From Mammaliicoccus lentus (GTDB lineage: Bacteria > Bacillota > Bacilli > Staphylococcales > Staphylococcaceae): DNA of 64,000 nt. Shown in pieces: positions 1-8,237 of the stretch (position 1 is the first letter of the stretch; each line of letters begins with the position of its first letter). The position numbers and the translations under genes are program-made. The notes beneath the pieces were generated by a model. It was not told the origin of the DNA and made no database searches. It was given only the letters and a program-made list of their open reading frames with translations. The stretch covers positions 1-64,000 of the forward strand of contig NZ_PPRS01000008.1 of assembly GCF_002902755.1 (NCBI RefSeq). Direction: 5' to 3'.

Positions 1-38
1 AATAAAGTATTGATATCTATTTTAATATTTCTAGTCAT
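1..38 (-). CDS. 5' end of an unidentified gene running off the left edge
   Basis: Twelve codons are visible on the minus strand, beginning with ATG at 38 and reading MTRNIKIDINTL. A GGGAG Shine-Dalgarno lies seven bases before the start and forms part of the 3' arm of the hairpin at 46-90. Too little is present to name a product. The start is supported only by the ribosome site and open frame, so a chance frame remains possible. Confidence 0.35.
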   Translation of the reverse strand, partial: MTRNIKIDINTL

Positions 39-90
39 AATAAAACTCCCTGCTAAGTTTTCACTATTTAAGTGTTTACTTAACAGGGAG
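39..90 (-). terminator. intrinsic terminator overlapping the next gene's ribosome site
   Basis: The arms CTCCCTGCTAAGT (46-58) and ACTTAACAGGGAG (78-90) pair over 13 positions with one wobble. On the minus strand the stem is followed by TTTTATT (45-39) and then ATG at 38. It would end the DUF2929 transcript. The final GGGAG of the stem is the only good ribosome site for the edge gene. Confidence 0.7.
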
Positions 91-128
91 CATATCAAAT
101 TGCATTGGTGGGATTTTTTGATGTAAAA

Positions 129-329
129 TTATTGGTGATCAACCTGTTCTTTAGGTTCAGATTTGCCTATTGTTAGGCTGAATAATATAACTACAACTGT
201 AAAAACGATAGCATAAATAGTAGGGTTAAGAACGTTAATAGATGCTTCAGAACCGCCTAAACTATGTAATACAAAGTTAATCATTTGTGATAACAAGAAT
301 GCCCATATAAACGTCATAATATAATGCAT
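129..329 (-). CDS. yjzD: DUF2929 (YjzD-like) small membrane protein
   Basis: A 66-residue protein with two predicted membrane segments (about residues 3-20 and 36-54) and a short charged C-terminus. The ATG at 329 was chosen because GGAGG sits seven bases upstream; an in-frame ATG further up has no ribosome site. Divergent placement in front of fabH is the normal position of the YjzD/DUF2929 family in staphylococci and bacilli. Function is unknown. The family call rests on recalled similarity and gene order, not a search. Confidence 0.72.
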   Translation of the reverse strand: MHYIMTFIWAFLLSQMINFVLHSLGGSEASINVLNPTIYAIVFTVVVILFSLTIGKSEPKEQVDHQ

Positions 330-436
330 ATCTTTTCCTCCGTTACATTTAGTATCATACATTTCATTATAATTAACTTTTTATAAAATGTATACCTTTA
401 ATCATGAAAACGATTTAAATATTTGGGTAAAGTTAA

Positions 437-466
437 TTGACTTGTATGTAATAGTAAAAGTATGAT
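437..466 (+). promoter_or_regulatory. fabHF promoter
   Basis: TTGACT (437-442) and TATGAT (461-466) are separated by 18 bases. The FapR-like operator begins four bases after the -10, so it covers the expected start of transcription. Confidence 0.65.
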
Positions 467-469
467 AAA

Positions 470-486
470 TTAGTACCTGATAATAA
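470..486 (+). promoter_or_regulatory. FapR operator upstream of fabH
   Basis: TTAGTACCTGATAATAA is a 17-bp imperfect palindrome that closely matches the known FapR box, TTAGTACCTGNTACTAA. FapR represses fatty-acid synthesis genes in Firmicutes and is released by malonyl-CoA or malonyl-ACP. Position over the transcription start fits repression. Confidence 0.82.
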
Positions 487-512
487 TAACAGATTATAAG
501 TAGGTGTCTCTA

Positions 513-1454
513 ATGGATATTGGTATAAAAGGTTTTGGTGCATATTCACCAGAACGTGTAGTAACAAACGCACATTTTGAAAGTTATTTAGATACTTCAG
601 ATGAGTGGATTAGAAAAATGACAGGTATTAAAGAAAGACGTTTTGCTGCGGAGGACGAAGATACAAGTGATTTAGCATATGAAGCTGCAGTGAGAGCTAT
701 TGAAGATTCTGGTCTTGATAAAGATGAAATTGAAATGATTATAGTTGCTACTTCTACTGGAGATAAACCATTTCCAACTGTAGCTACAACATTACAAAAA
801 AGATTAGGTTTAAATAAAATCCCTTCAATGGATCAATTAGCAGCATGTACAGGCTTCATTTATGGAATTGTTACAGCTCAACAATTTGTTAGTTCGGGAC
901 TTTATAAAAATGTCTTAGTAGTAGGTGCTGATAAATTAACAAAAATAACAGACATGAATGATCGTAGCACAGCGATTCTTTTTGGAGATGGAGCTGGAGC
1001 AGCTGTCATTGGAGAAGTGTCTGAAGGAAGAGGTATACTCGGTGTTGAATTAGGTTCTGATGGGAATGGAGGACCATATTTATACCAAGATATGGACGCT
1101 AATACGATACAAATGAACGGCCGTGAAGTATTTAAATTTGCAGTGAGAATTATGGGGGAAGCATCTACTAAAGTTGTAGAAAAAGCAGGTCTTGAACCAG
1201 AAGATGTTGATATGTTTGTGCCTCACCAAGCGAATATTAGAATTATGGAGTCAGCAAGAGATCGATTAGGTATTGAGAAAGAAAAAATGAGTGTAACTGT
1301 TGATAGATATGGCAATACTTCAGCAGCTTCAATACCCTTAAGTATTGCATATGAAATAGAACAAGGTAAAATAAAAGATAATGATACTTTAGTCCTAGTA
1401 GGATTTGGTGGCGGCCTAACTTGGGGTGCCATAACGTTACGCTGGGGTAAATAG
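513..1454 (+). CDS. fabH: 3-oxoacyl-ACP synthase III (KAS III)
   Basis: This enzyme starts type II fatty-acid synthesis by condensing an acyl-CoA primer with malonyl-ACP in the cytoplasm. The 313-residue protein has the expected length. The catalytic triad is visible: Cys112 in LAACTGF, the His in PHQAN near residue 238 and the Asn in YGNTSAAS near 268. The C-terminal GFGGGLTWG motif is intact. The ATG at 513 was preferred over the upstream GTG at 504 because [11 protein letters not shown] matches the usual FabH start. fabF follows after 14 bases, so the two form an operon under the FapR-controlled promoter. Confidence 0.96.
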   Translation: MDIGIKGFGAYSPERVVTNAHFESYLDTSDEWIRKMTGIKERRFAAEDEDTSDLAYEAAVRAIEDSGLDKDEIEMIIVATSTGDKPFPTVATTLQKRLGLNKIPSMDQLAACTGFIYGIVTAQQFVSSGLYKNVLVVGADKLTKITDMNDRSTAILFGDGAGAAVIGEVSEGRGILGVELGSDGNGGPYLYQDMDANTIQMNGREVFKFAVRIMGEASTKVVEKAGLEPEDVDMFVPHQANIRIMESARDRLGIEKEKMSVTVDRYGNTSAASIPLSIAYEIEQGKIKDNDTLVLVGFGGGLTWGAITLRWGK

Positions 1455-1468
1455 GAGGAAATTTAATA

Positions 1469-2710
1469 ATGACAGAAAAAAAACGTGTTGTAATGACTGG
1501 TTTAGGAACGTTAAATCCTTTGGGTAATGACGTCCCTACAACATGGAAAAATGCAATCAACGGCGAAAACGGAATAGATAAAGTCACAAGAATTGATGTA
1601 TCTGAATTTCCAGCTAAATTAGCAGGTGAATTAAAAGACTTCGATATTGAAAATCACATTCCTAAAAAAGAATACCGTAAGATGGATAGATTTACTCAAT
1701 ATGCGATTGTAGCTGCACGTGAAGCTTTAAAGGATTCTAAATATGAAATTACTGATGAGAATAGCAACCGTGTAGGAGTATGGATTGGTTCTGGTATAGG
1801 TGGTATGGAAACTTTCGAATACTCTCATAATATGTTGTTAAAACGTGGACCAAAACGTGTAAGCCCATTTTTCGTACCTATGATGATTCCAGATATGGCT
1901 ACAGGACAAGTTTCTATTGATTTAGGAGCTAAAGGGCCAAATGGTTGTACTGTTACAGCATGTGCTACAGGTACAAATTCAATTGGTGATGCTTTCAAAA
2001 TCATTCAACGTGGAGATGCTGATGTTATGATAGCTGGTGGAACAGAGGCACCAATTACTGAAATGGCTATGGCTGGTTTCAGTGCTAACAAAGCATTATC
2101 TACTAATCCAGATAGAGACTCAGCATGCCGTCCATTCCAAGAAGGAAGAGATGGATTCATTATGGGAGAAGGCGCTGGAGTTGTTGTATTAGAGTCATTA
2201 GAATCAGCTAAAGCTCGTGGGGCTCATATTTATGCTGAAGTTGTTGGCTACGGTTCAACAGGTGATGCATACCATATTACAGCACCATCTCCAAATGGTG
2301 AAGGCGGTGCTAGAGCAATGCAAGCGGCTATTGAGGATGCAGGTATTAAAGCCGCAGACATTCAATATTTAAATGCTCATGGTACAAGTACACCAATTGG
2401 TGACTTATACGAGGTATTAGCAATCAACTCTACGTTTGGCGAAGCAGCTAAAAACCTTAAAATAAGTTCTACAAAATCAATGATGGGTCATTTATTAGGC
2501 GCAACAGGAGCAGTAGAAGCTATTTTAACAGGCTTATCTATACAAAATGGTATCGTTGCACCAACAATAAATGCAACTTCACCAGACCCAGAAATTAACT
2601 TAGATATTACACCTAATGAAGCGGCTAATTTAGACATTGAATATGCAATGAGTAACAGCCTAGGATTTGGTGGACATAACGCAGTATTAATCTTTAAAAA
2701 ATTTAAATAA
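1469..2710 (+). CDS. fabF: 3-oxoacyl-ACP synthase II (KAS II)
   Basis: The elongating condensing enzyme of fatty-acid synthesis, which extends acyl-ACP by two carbons with malonyl-ACP. At 413 residues it is full length. Catalytic Cys165 lies in TACATGTN, and the two active-site histidines are in NAHGTSTP (near 305) and MGHLLGATG (near 342). GFGGHNA at the C-terminus is also typical. The start has AGGAGG ten bases upstream. It is the second gene of fabHF, and a strong terminator follows seven bases after its stop. Confidence 0.96.
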   Translation: MTEKKRVVMTGLGTLNPLGNDVPTTWKNAINGENGIDKVTRIDVSEFPAKLAGELKDFDIENHIPKKEYRKMDRFTQYAIVAAREALKDSKYEITDENSNRVGVWIGSGIGGMETFEYSHNMLLKRGPKRVSPFFVPMMIPDMATGQVSIDLGAKGPNGCTVTACATGTNSIGDAFKIIQRGDADVMIAGGTEAPITEMAMAGFSANKALSTNPDRDSACRPFQEGRDGFIMGEGAGVVVLESLESAKARGAHIYAEVVGYGSTGDAYHITAPSPNGEGGARAMQAAIEDAGIKAADIQYLNAHGTSTPIGDLYEVLAINSTFGEAAKNLKISSTKSMMGHLLGATGAVEAILTGLSIQNGIVAPTINATSPDPEINLDITPNEAANLDIEYAMSNSLGFGGHNAVLIFKKFK

Positions 2711-2716
2711 AATAAG

Positions 2717-2754
2717 AAGCTGAGACATTTTTAACGAATGTCTCAGCTTTTTTG
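2717..2754 (+). terminator. fabHF terminator
   Basis: AAGCTGAGACAT and ATGTCTCAGCTT form a perfect 12-bp stem with a 9-base loop, followed by a run of T. It begins just after the fabF stop codon. Confidence 0.92.
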
Positions 2755-2770
2755 TGGATAATGTTTATGA

Positions 2771-3087
2771 ATGTTGCAAGACGAGGTCCACGTGCAACAT
2801 AGAAGGTCAAAATGTTGCAAGACGAGATCCACGTGCAACATACGAGGTCAAAATGTTGCAAGACGAGGTCCACGTGCAACATAGAAGGTTATAATGTAGC
2901 AAGACAGAGTCCACGTGCAACATACGAAGTCAAAATGTTGCGAGACAGGGTCCACATGCAACATAGAAGGTCAGAATGTTGCAAGACAAGGTCCACGTGC
3001 AACATAGAAGGTCAAAATGTTGCAAGACAGGGTCCACGTGCAACATACGAGGTCAAAATGTTGCAAGACAAGGTCCACGTGCAACAT
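2771..3087 (+). repeat. eight tandem 41-bp palindromic repeats
   Basis: Units begin at 2771, 2812, 2853, 2894, 2935, 2976, 3017 and 3058, exactly 41 bases apart. The last unit is only about 30 bases long. Each unit has perfect or near-perfect 8-base ends, ATGTTGCA and TGCAACAT, around a 14-base centre, then an 11-base linker that alternates between agaaggtcaaa-like and acgaggtcaaa-like forms. Variation is mostly single substitutions. There are no unique spacers. A diverged single copy lies at 21647-21676. Confidence 0.95.
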
Positions 3088-3121
3088 AGAGCTTAACAGC
3101 TGTTTACTAACATTATAATGA

Positions 3122-3160
3122 AACAGGCTGAGACATGATTTTGTCCCAGCCTGTTTTTTA
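3122..3160 (+). terminator. terminator-like hairpin closing the repeat array
   Basis: AACAGGCTGAGACA and TGTCCCAGCCTGTT pair over 14 positions with one mismatch, followed by TTTTTT on the plus strand. It resembles the GGCTGGGACA-type hairpins common between staphylococcal genes. No coding gene lies upstream on the plus strand after the fabHF terminator, so it may end transcription through the repeats. Confidence 0.75.
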
Positions 3161-3255
3161 CTTGTGTGTTGAACTTTTGGCGCACTCTACATAAGGAAGC
3201 GCACTAGACAACTTACGGTAATTTATTGACCATATTAATTAACACGAACAATCAG

Positions 3256-3627
3256 CTAAACTAAAAATCCTATTATAATAGATATGATAAAAAATACAGT
3301 ACTAACAACAACAAACGGTATCACCCAATCATATACATTTCTTTCTTTAAGATTTATATCCTTCATATTTGGATTCATTACTTCATCGTCTTCTAAATAT
3401 GATTGTGAAGCTTTAGATTTCATGTGAAAGTTAAATTTACGTATTGCTTGTCTAGATACTTCTCCAACACCATCCTGTTTCATTGCAATAAGCCAACTAA
3501 CTGCAAATAAAATAGTCATCATATAAAAGAAAATATTACTCGCTTGATCTAAATCCTTCATAAATACTAAACATAAAATTAAAAATATGCCTATGTAACT
3601 GAAGGTAAAAATACTCCAAAATTTCAT
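3256..3627 (-). CDS. DUF3899-like membrane protein
   Basis: A 123-residue protein with three predicted membrane segments: about residues 4-22, 31-48 and 102-122. A charged, polar region of some 50 residues links the second and third. The ATG follows an AGGTAGG ribosome site. A DUF3899 protein between fabF and the opp operon is the arrangement I recall from staphylococci, which supports the family call. No function is known. It is transcribed toward the repeat array and diverges from opp. Confidence 0.6.
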   Translation of the reverse strand: MKFWSIFTFSYIGIFLILCLVFMKDLDQASNIFFYMMTILFAVSWLIAMKQDGVGEVSRQAIRKFNFHMKSKASQSYLEDDEVMNPNMKDINLKERNVYDWVIPFVVVSTVFFIISIIIGFLV

Positions 3628-3895
3628 AATTACCTACCTCTAACGTTAAGAATTAATTGTATTATAACAGATTGAAAAATATTTTTTATATTTTAAGAAA
3701 CTTAATAAAAATATTTGTGTAATTTTACGTATGTATATTTTATGTATGCAAATACATATAAATTAATCCTTTACTTGTAAAAATAGGTAATTATTATACT
3801 AGTATTGTATATTTATACCTATAAAATGAATAATTGCTTCGCGTTGTCGCTTTATTGTGATAAAACAACAAGTAGATATTGGGTAATGCTTATTC

Positions 3896-3967
3896 AAAAT
3901 TCAGAATATTCGTGTTGATTTAAGTTGAATAAATTCTGTATAATGTATATAAATATTTCTGAATATT
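3896..3967 (+). promoter_or_regulatory. opp operon promoter flanked by two CodY-like boxes
   Basis: TTGATT (3915-3920) and TATAAT (3939-3944) are spaced by 18 bases. Two 15-mers, AAAATTCAGAATATT (3896-3910) and ATATTTCTGAATATT (3953-3967), each differ from the CodY consensus AATTTTCWGAAAATT at three positions. One lies just upstream of the -35 and the other just after the expected start. CodY represses peptide uptake genes when branched-chain amino acids and GTP are plentiful; control here is inferred. The rest of 3628-3895 is AT-rich with no gene that I can see. Confidence 0.62.
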
Positions 3968-4008
3968 AAAAGAAATATGAATTCGATAAGGGGATTGGAG
4001 GCAAAACA

Positions 4009-4935
4009 ATGGTTAAGTACACTTTGAAACGTATTCTTTATATGTTCATATCATTGTTTTTAATTATGACGATAACATTTTTCTTAATGAAATTGTTACC
4101 GGGTTCACCGTACAACGATGAGAAATTATCAGAAGAACAAAAAGTTATTATAAACGAAAAGTATGGTTTGAATGATCCTGTATCAGTACAGTATGCAAAT
4201 TACCTAAAAAATGTAGCTAAAGGTGATTTCGGTATTTCATTCCAATACGATAACAGAGAAGTTTGGAGTTTAATAAAACCAAGACTAGGACCCTCTGTTG
4301 AAATGGGTACATACGCGATGATTTTAGGTACAATTACCGGACTATTGCTCGGTATAGTGGCCGCAATCAAGCAAAATACGATTATTGACTATGGAGCAAC
4401 CTTCTTATCAGTTATTTTCATTTCGGTGCCGTCATTCGTTCTGGCAGTGTTGCTACAATATGTATTTGCTGTTGAATGGCAAATCTTCCCTGTAGCAGGT
4501 TGGAGTGGATTTATGACTGCAGTGTTACCATCCTTAGCTTTAGCAGCAGGTGTAACAGCAACAATTGCACGTTATATACGTTCTGAAATGATTGAGGTAT
4601 TGGGCTCTGATTACATAGAATTAGCGAGAGCTAAGGGGATGTCCAGTTCAAGAGTAATATTCGGACATGCTGTACGTAATGGTTTAATTCCAATTATTAC
4701 AATTATTGTTCCAATGTTAGCTGGGATTTTAACTGGTACATTGACAATTGAAAACATCTTTGGAGTGCCAGGACTAGGTGACCAGTTCGTACGTTCAATT
4801 CAAACGAATGACTATCCAGTTATTATGGCATTAACATTACTATTCAGTTTCTTATTTATAATTTCAATCTTTATTGTAGACGTATTGTATGGTCTTATTG
4901 ACCCTAGAATTCGTGTTGAAGGAGGTAAAAAATAA
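4009..4935 (+). CDS. oppB: oligopeptide ABC transporter permease OppB
   Basis: One of two membrane subunits of the oligopeptide importer. The 308-residue protein has an N-terminal membrane segment (about 10-30), then five more. The permease EAA loop is visible around residues 200-230 (ELARAKGMSSSRVIFGHAVR), which contacts an ATPase subunit. The ATG follows TTGGAGG. Its stop overlaps the oppC start in a TAATG junction, so translation is coupled. It is first in oppBCDF, an Opp3-type order with the binding proteins last. Confidence 0.93.
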   Translation: MVKYTLKRILYMFISLFLIMTITFFLMKLLPGSPYNDEKLSEEQKVIINEKYGLNDPVSVQYANYLKNVAKGDFGISFQYDNREVWSLIKPRLGPSVEMGTYAMILGTITGLLLGIVAAIKQNTIIDYGATFLSVIFISVPSFVLAVLLQYVFAVEWQIFPVAGWSGFMTAVLPSLALAAGVTATIARYIRSEMIEVLGSDYIELARAKGMSSSRVIFGHAVRNGLIPIITIIVPMLAGILTGTLTIENIFGVPGLGDQFVRSIQTNDYPVIMALTLLFSFLFIISIFIVDVLYGLIDPRIRVEGGKK

Positions 4936-6011
4936 TGGCTAATAACGATCATGAGAAAGATAAATTAAACAATAGCGGTTATGACAATGCCTCAATCACA
5001 CATTCTACACAAGGGGTGCCGGCTGAAAAGTTTGTTCTTCACGGTAGAGACAAAGTGGTTGAAGAGAAATTTGAAAGAAAGAGTCGTACATTCTGGCAAG
5101 ATGCTTGGGCTCAACTAAAAAGTAATAAATTAGCAGTAATTGGTTTAATAGGGTTAGTATTACTTACTTTATTATCACTAGTTGGTCCACTTATGAATGA
5201 TCATAAGTTTAGTGACCAAAACGTGTCACACGCTAACTTGCCACCAAAAATACCAGTATTAGATCAAGTTCCTTTCTTGCCATTTGATGGTACAGATAGA
5301 GACGGCTTCGATGTTTACGAAGGATCTAATGTAAATGAGAACTATTGGTTTGGTACAGATGAATTAGGACGTGACTTATGGACACGTACATGGAGAGGTA
5401 CGCAAGTATCATTATTCATCGGTGTAATAGCAGCAGCATTAGATATATTTATTGGGGTAATATACGGTGCTTTATCTGGCTACTTCGGTGGTAGGACGGA
5501 TGATATCATGCAACGTATTGTTGAGATATTATCTTCAATTCCAAACTTAATTGTTGTTATCTTGTTCGTGTTATTATTCGATCCGTCAATGTGGACAATT
5601 ATTTTAGCCATGTCCGTTACAGGTTGGCTAGGTATGAGTCGTATTGTTCGTGGACAATTCTTAAAACTTAAAGAACAAGAATTCGTAATGGCTTCAAGAA
5701 CATTAGGGGTATCAAATTATAAATTAATCTTTAAACATATTTTGCCAAACACACTTGGACCAATTATTGTAACGTCAATGTTTACAGTACCAAGTGCAAT
5801 ATTCTTCGAAGCATTCTTAAGCTTTATTGGTCTAGGTATACCAGCACCACAAGCATCATTAGGTTCTCTAGTTGATACAGGAAGAAAGATGTTATTGATC
5901 TTCCCACATGAACTATTTGTTCCAGCTGTGGTATTAAGCTTATTAATCTTATTCTTCTATCTATTCAGTGATGGTCTAAGAGATGCCTTTGACCCTAAAA
6001 TGCGTAAATAA
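4935..6011 (+). CDS. oppC: oligopeptide ABC transporter permease OppC
   Basis: Second membrane subunit of the peptide importer, 358 residues. A hydrophilic N-terminal tail of about 65 residues precedes the first membrane segment (about 66-90). An external loop of roughly 70 residues follows, then the five-segment permease core. The EAA loop is at about 250-280 (FVMASRTLGVSNYKLIFKHI). It starts one base inside oppB and is followed 17 bases later by oppD behind AAGGAGG. Confidence 0.93.
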   Translation: MANNDHEKDKLNNSGYDNASITHSTQGVPAEKFVLHGRDKVVEEKFERKSRTFWQDAWAQLKSNKLAVIGLIGLVLLTLLSLVGPLMNDHKFSDQNVSHANLPPKIPVLDQVPFLPFDGTDRDGFDVYEGSNVNENYWFGTDELGRDLWTRTWRGTQVSLFIGVIAAALDIFIGVIYGALSGYFGGRTDDIMQRIVEILSSIPNLIVVILFVLLFDPSMWTIILAMSVTGWLGMSRIVRGQFLKLKEQEFVMASRTLGVSNYKLIFKHILPNTLGPIIVTSMFTVPSAIFFEAFLSFIGLGIPAPQASLGSLVDTGRKMLLIFPHELFVPAVVLSLLILFFYLFSDGLRDAFDPKMRK

Positions 6012-6028
6012 TAAGGAGGAAATGAATT

Positions 6029-7102
6029 ATGGCTAAGAGAATTTTAGAAGTAAATAACTTAAAAGTTTCCTTCGACATTGACGCGGGGGAAGTACAAGCA
6101 GTTAGAGGTGTAGATTTTTATCTTGATAAAGGTGAAACACTCGCAATTGTTGGTGAATCTGGTTCGGGAAAATCAGTTACTACAAAAGCTTTAATGCAAT
6201 TACTACCAAGTAAAGTAGGCAGAATAAAAGAAGGTTCTATTTTATTTGATGGTAAAGATTTAGCGAAGTTAGAAGAAAAAGAAATGCAAAAAATCAGAGG
6301 TAAGGAAATAGGGATGATTTTCCAAGATCCAATGACTTCATTAAATCCAACTATGAAAATAGGAAAGCAAGTTATGGAACCTCTTATTAAGCACCAAAAA
6401 TTATCTAAAAGTGATGCTAAGAAAAGGGCATTAGATATTTTAGATTTAGTTGGATTGCCTAACGCAAAGAATCGTTTTAATAATTTCCCACACCAATTTT
6501 CAGGTGGACAAAGACAACGTATTGTTATTGCAACGGCATTGGCTTGTGATCCAAAAATACTCATAGCGGATGAACCTACAACTGCTTTGGACGTTACTAT
6601 ACAAGCTCAAATATTAGAGTTGATGAAAGAGTTACAACATAAGATTGATACATCAATTATTTTTATCACCCATGACTTAGGTGTTGTGGCAAACGTAGCT
6701 GATAGAGTGGCTGTAATGTATGGTGGACAAATTGTAGAAACAGGTTCAGTAGATGAAATTTTCTATAATCCGAAACATCCGTATACTTGGGGGCTTCTAT
6801 CTTCTATGCCAAGCCTTGAAACATCTCATGAAACAGAGTTGCTTGCAATTCCTGGTACACCACCAGATTTAATAAAGCCGCCTGTAGGAGACGCGTTCGC
6901 TAGGAGAAGTGATTATGCACTGGATATCGACTACAAGGAAGAACCGCCATGGTTCCAAGTTTCACCTACACATTTCGTGAAATCTTGGTTGTTAGATGAA
7001 AGAGCACCAGAAGTAGACTTACCAGAAGCGGTTAAAAATAAATTAAAAGAAACACCTGACCAGTTTGATAAGCCGAAGCGTGTAGAAAGGGTGACGTTCT
7101 AA
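6029..7102 (+). CDS. oppD: oligopeptide ABC transporter ATPase OppD
   Basis: One of two nucleotide-binding subunits, 357 residues. Walker A is GESGSGKSV near residue 42, the signature is FSGGQRQRI near 158 and Walker B is ILIADEPTTALD near 180. The C-terminal peptide-transporter extension is present. The cysteines that in many OppD/DppD proteins bind an iron-sulfur cluster are absent: the region reads PPVGDAFARRSDYALDIDYK. I recall the same substitution from Bacillus and Staphylococcus OppD, so it is probably a lineage trait. The stop overlaps the oppF start by one base. Confidence 0.94.
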   Translation: MAKRILEVNNLKVSFDIDAGEVQAVRGVDFYLDKGETLAIVGESGSGKSVTTKALMQLLPSKVGRIKEGSILFDGKDLAKLEEKEMQKIRGKEIGMIFQDPMTSLNPTMKIGKQVMEPLIKHQKLSKSDAKKRALDILDLVGLPNAKNRFNNFPHQFSGGQRQRIVIATALACDPKILIADEPTTALDVTIQAQILELMKELQHKIDTSIIFITHDLGVVANVADRVAVMYGGQIVETGSVDEIFYNPKHPYTWGLLSSMPSLETSHETELLAIPGTPPDLIKPPVGDAFARRSDYALDIDYKEEPPWFQVSPTHFVKSWLLDERAPEVDLPEAVKNKLKETPDQFDKPKRVERVTF

Positions 7103-8067
7103 TGGCTGAGAAAAAAGAAATATTAATCGACGTACAGAATTTGAAACAATATTTCAACGAAGGCAAGAAAAATGAAGTAAAAGCAGTAGATGATATTTCA
7201 TTCCAAATATATCGTGGTGAAACATTAGGTTTAGTAGGGGAGTCTGGTTGTGGAAAATCCACAACTGGACGAACACTTATTAAATTACATGATGCAACGG
7301 ATGGAAAAGTTATATTTGATAATGTTGATATTCAAAACATCAAAAAACGTAAAGATTTATTAAAGTTTAATCGACGTATGCAAATGATTTTCCAAGATCC
7401 ATATGCGTCTTTAAATCCAAGATTAAAAGTAATGGATATTATTGCTGAAGGATTAGATGTACATAAATTAGTTTCTAGCAACGAAGAACGAAAAAAGCGT
7501 GTTTACGAATTGTTGGAAACAGTAGGTTTAAATAAAGAACATGCAAATAGATATCCACATGAATTCTCTGGCGGACAAAGACAGCGTTTAGGAATAGCAC
7601 GTGCTTTAGCAGTAGAACCAGAATTTATTATAGCAGATGAACCTATTTCAGCTTTAGACGTTTCAATTCAAGCACAAGTTGTAAACTTAATGCAAAGATT
7701 GCAAGAAGAAAAAGGAATTACATTCTTATTCATCGCGCATGATTTATCAATGGTTAAATATATATCAGATAGAATCGGTGTTATGTACTTTGGTAAATTA
7801 GTTGAACTTGGACCATCAGATCAAATATATAAACATCCACAACATGAATATACTAAATCATTATTGTCAGCTATTCCATTACCAGATCCAGAATCTGAAA
7901 GAACAAGAACAAGATCATCATACGATCCTGACGTACATCAATATACTGATGATGAAGAGCTAGAATTGAGAGAAGTAGGGCCGGAGCATTACGTATATTG
8001 TTCTGAGAAAGAATTTGCTAAGAAAAAAGAAAATTACAACAAGACATTTAATTTATCAGAAGCATAA
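7102..8067 (+). CDS. oppF: oligopeptide ABC transporter ATPase OppF
   Basis: Partner ATPase of OppD, 321 residues. Walker A GESGCGKST, signature FSGGQRQRLGIARALA and Walker B FIIADEPISALDVS are intact, as is the switch histidine in LFIAHDLSM. The C-terminal extension ends with EVGPEHYVYCSEKEF, typical of this subfamily. Translation is coupled to oppD by a TAATG overlap. A 170-base gap with its own promoter separates it from the first binding protein. Confidence 0.94.
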   Translation: MAEKKEILIDVQNLKQYFNEGKKNEVKAVDDISFQIYRGETLGLVGESGCGKSTTGRTLIKLHDATDGKVIFDNVDIQNIKKRKDLLKFNRRMQMIFQDPYASLNPRLKVMDIIAEGLDVHKLVSSNEERKKRVYELLETVGLNKEHANRYPHEFSGGQRQRLGIARALAVEPEFIIADEPISALDVSIQAQVVNLMQRLQEEKGITFLFIAHDLSMVKYISDRIGVMYFGKLVELGPSDQIYKHPQHEYTKSLLSAIPLPDPESERTRTRSSYDPDVHQYTDDEELELREVGPEHYVYCSEKEFAKKKENYNKTFNLSEA

Positions 8068-8155
8068 TATGTACTAATAGAATTATTATTACAACTAATT
8101 ATTAATAATTTGAAAGTGTAAAATAACAATTATTTGAAAATTGTGTGAATTTCTA

Positions 8156-8215
8156 TTGTTTTTCATACATTTTTAAAATATAATATTATTAAAGCTTCTG
8201 AATTTTCAGAAGACA
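8156..8215 (+). promoter_or_regulatory. oppA1 promoter with CodY-like palindrome
   Basis: TTGTTT (8156-8161) and TATAAT (8179-8184) are 17 bases apart. Ten bases after the -10 is the 18-bp palindrome CTTCTGAATTTTCAGAAG (8195-8212), which contains AATTTTCAGAA, the first 11 bases of the CodY consensus. It would cover the transcription start, so the first binding protein can be expressed separately from oppBCDF. Confidence 0.65.
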
Positions 8216-8237
8216 GAAAACAAGGGGGAGTAACTAT

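Noticed and set aside
2771-3087. CRISPR-like look of regularly spaced repeats
   Set aside because: Units are strictly tandem with near-identical linkers and no unique spacers, and no cas genes are near.
2812-3096. 94-codon open frame on the plus strand
   Set aside because: It lies wholly in the 41-bp tandem array, has no ribosome site, and merely cycles through the three frames of the repeat.
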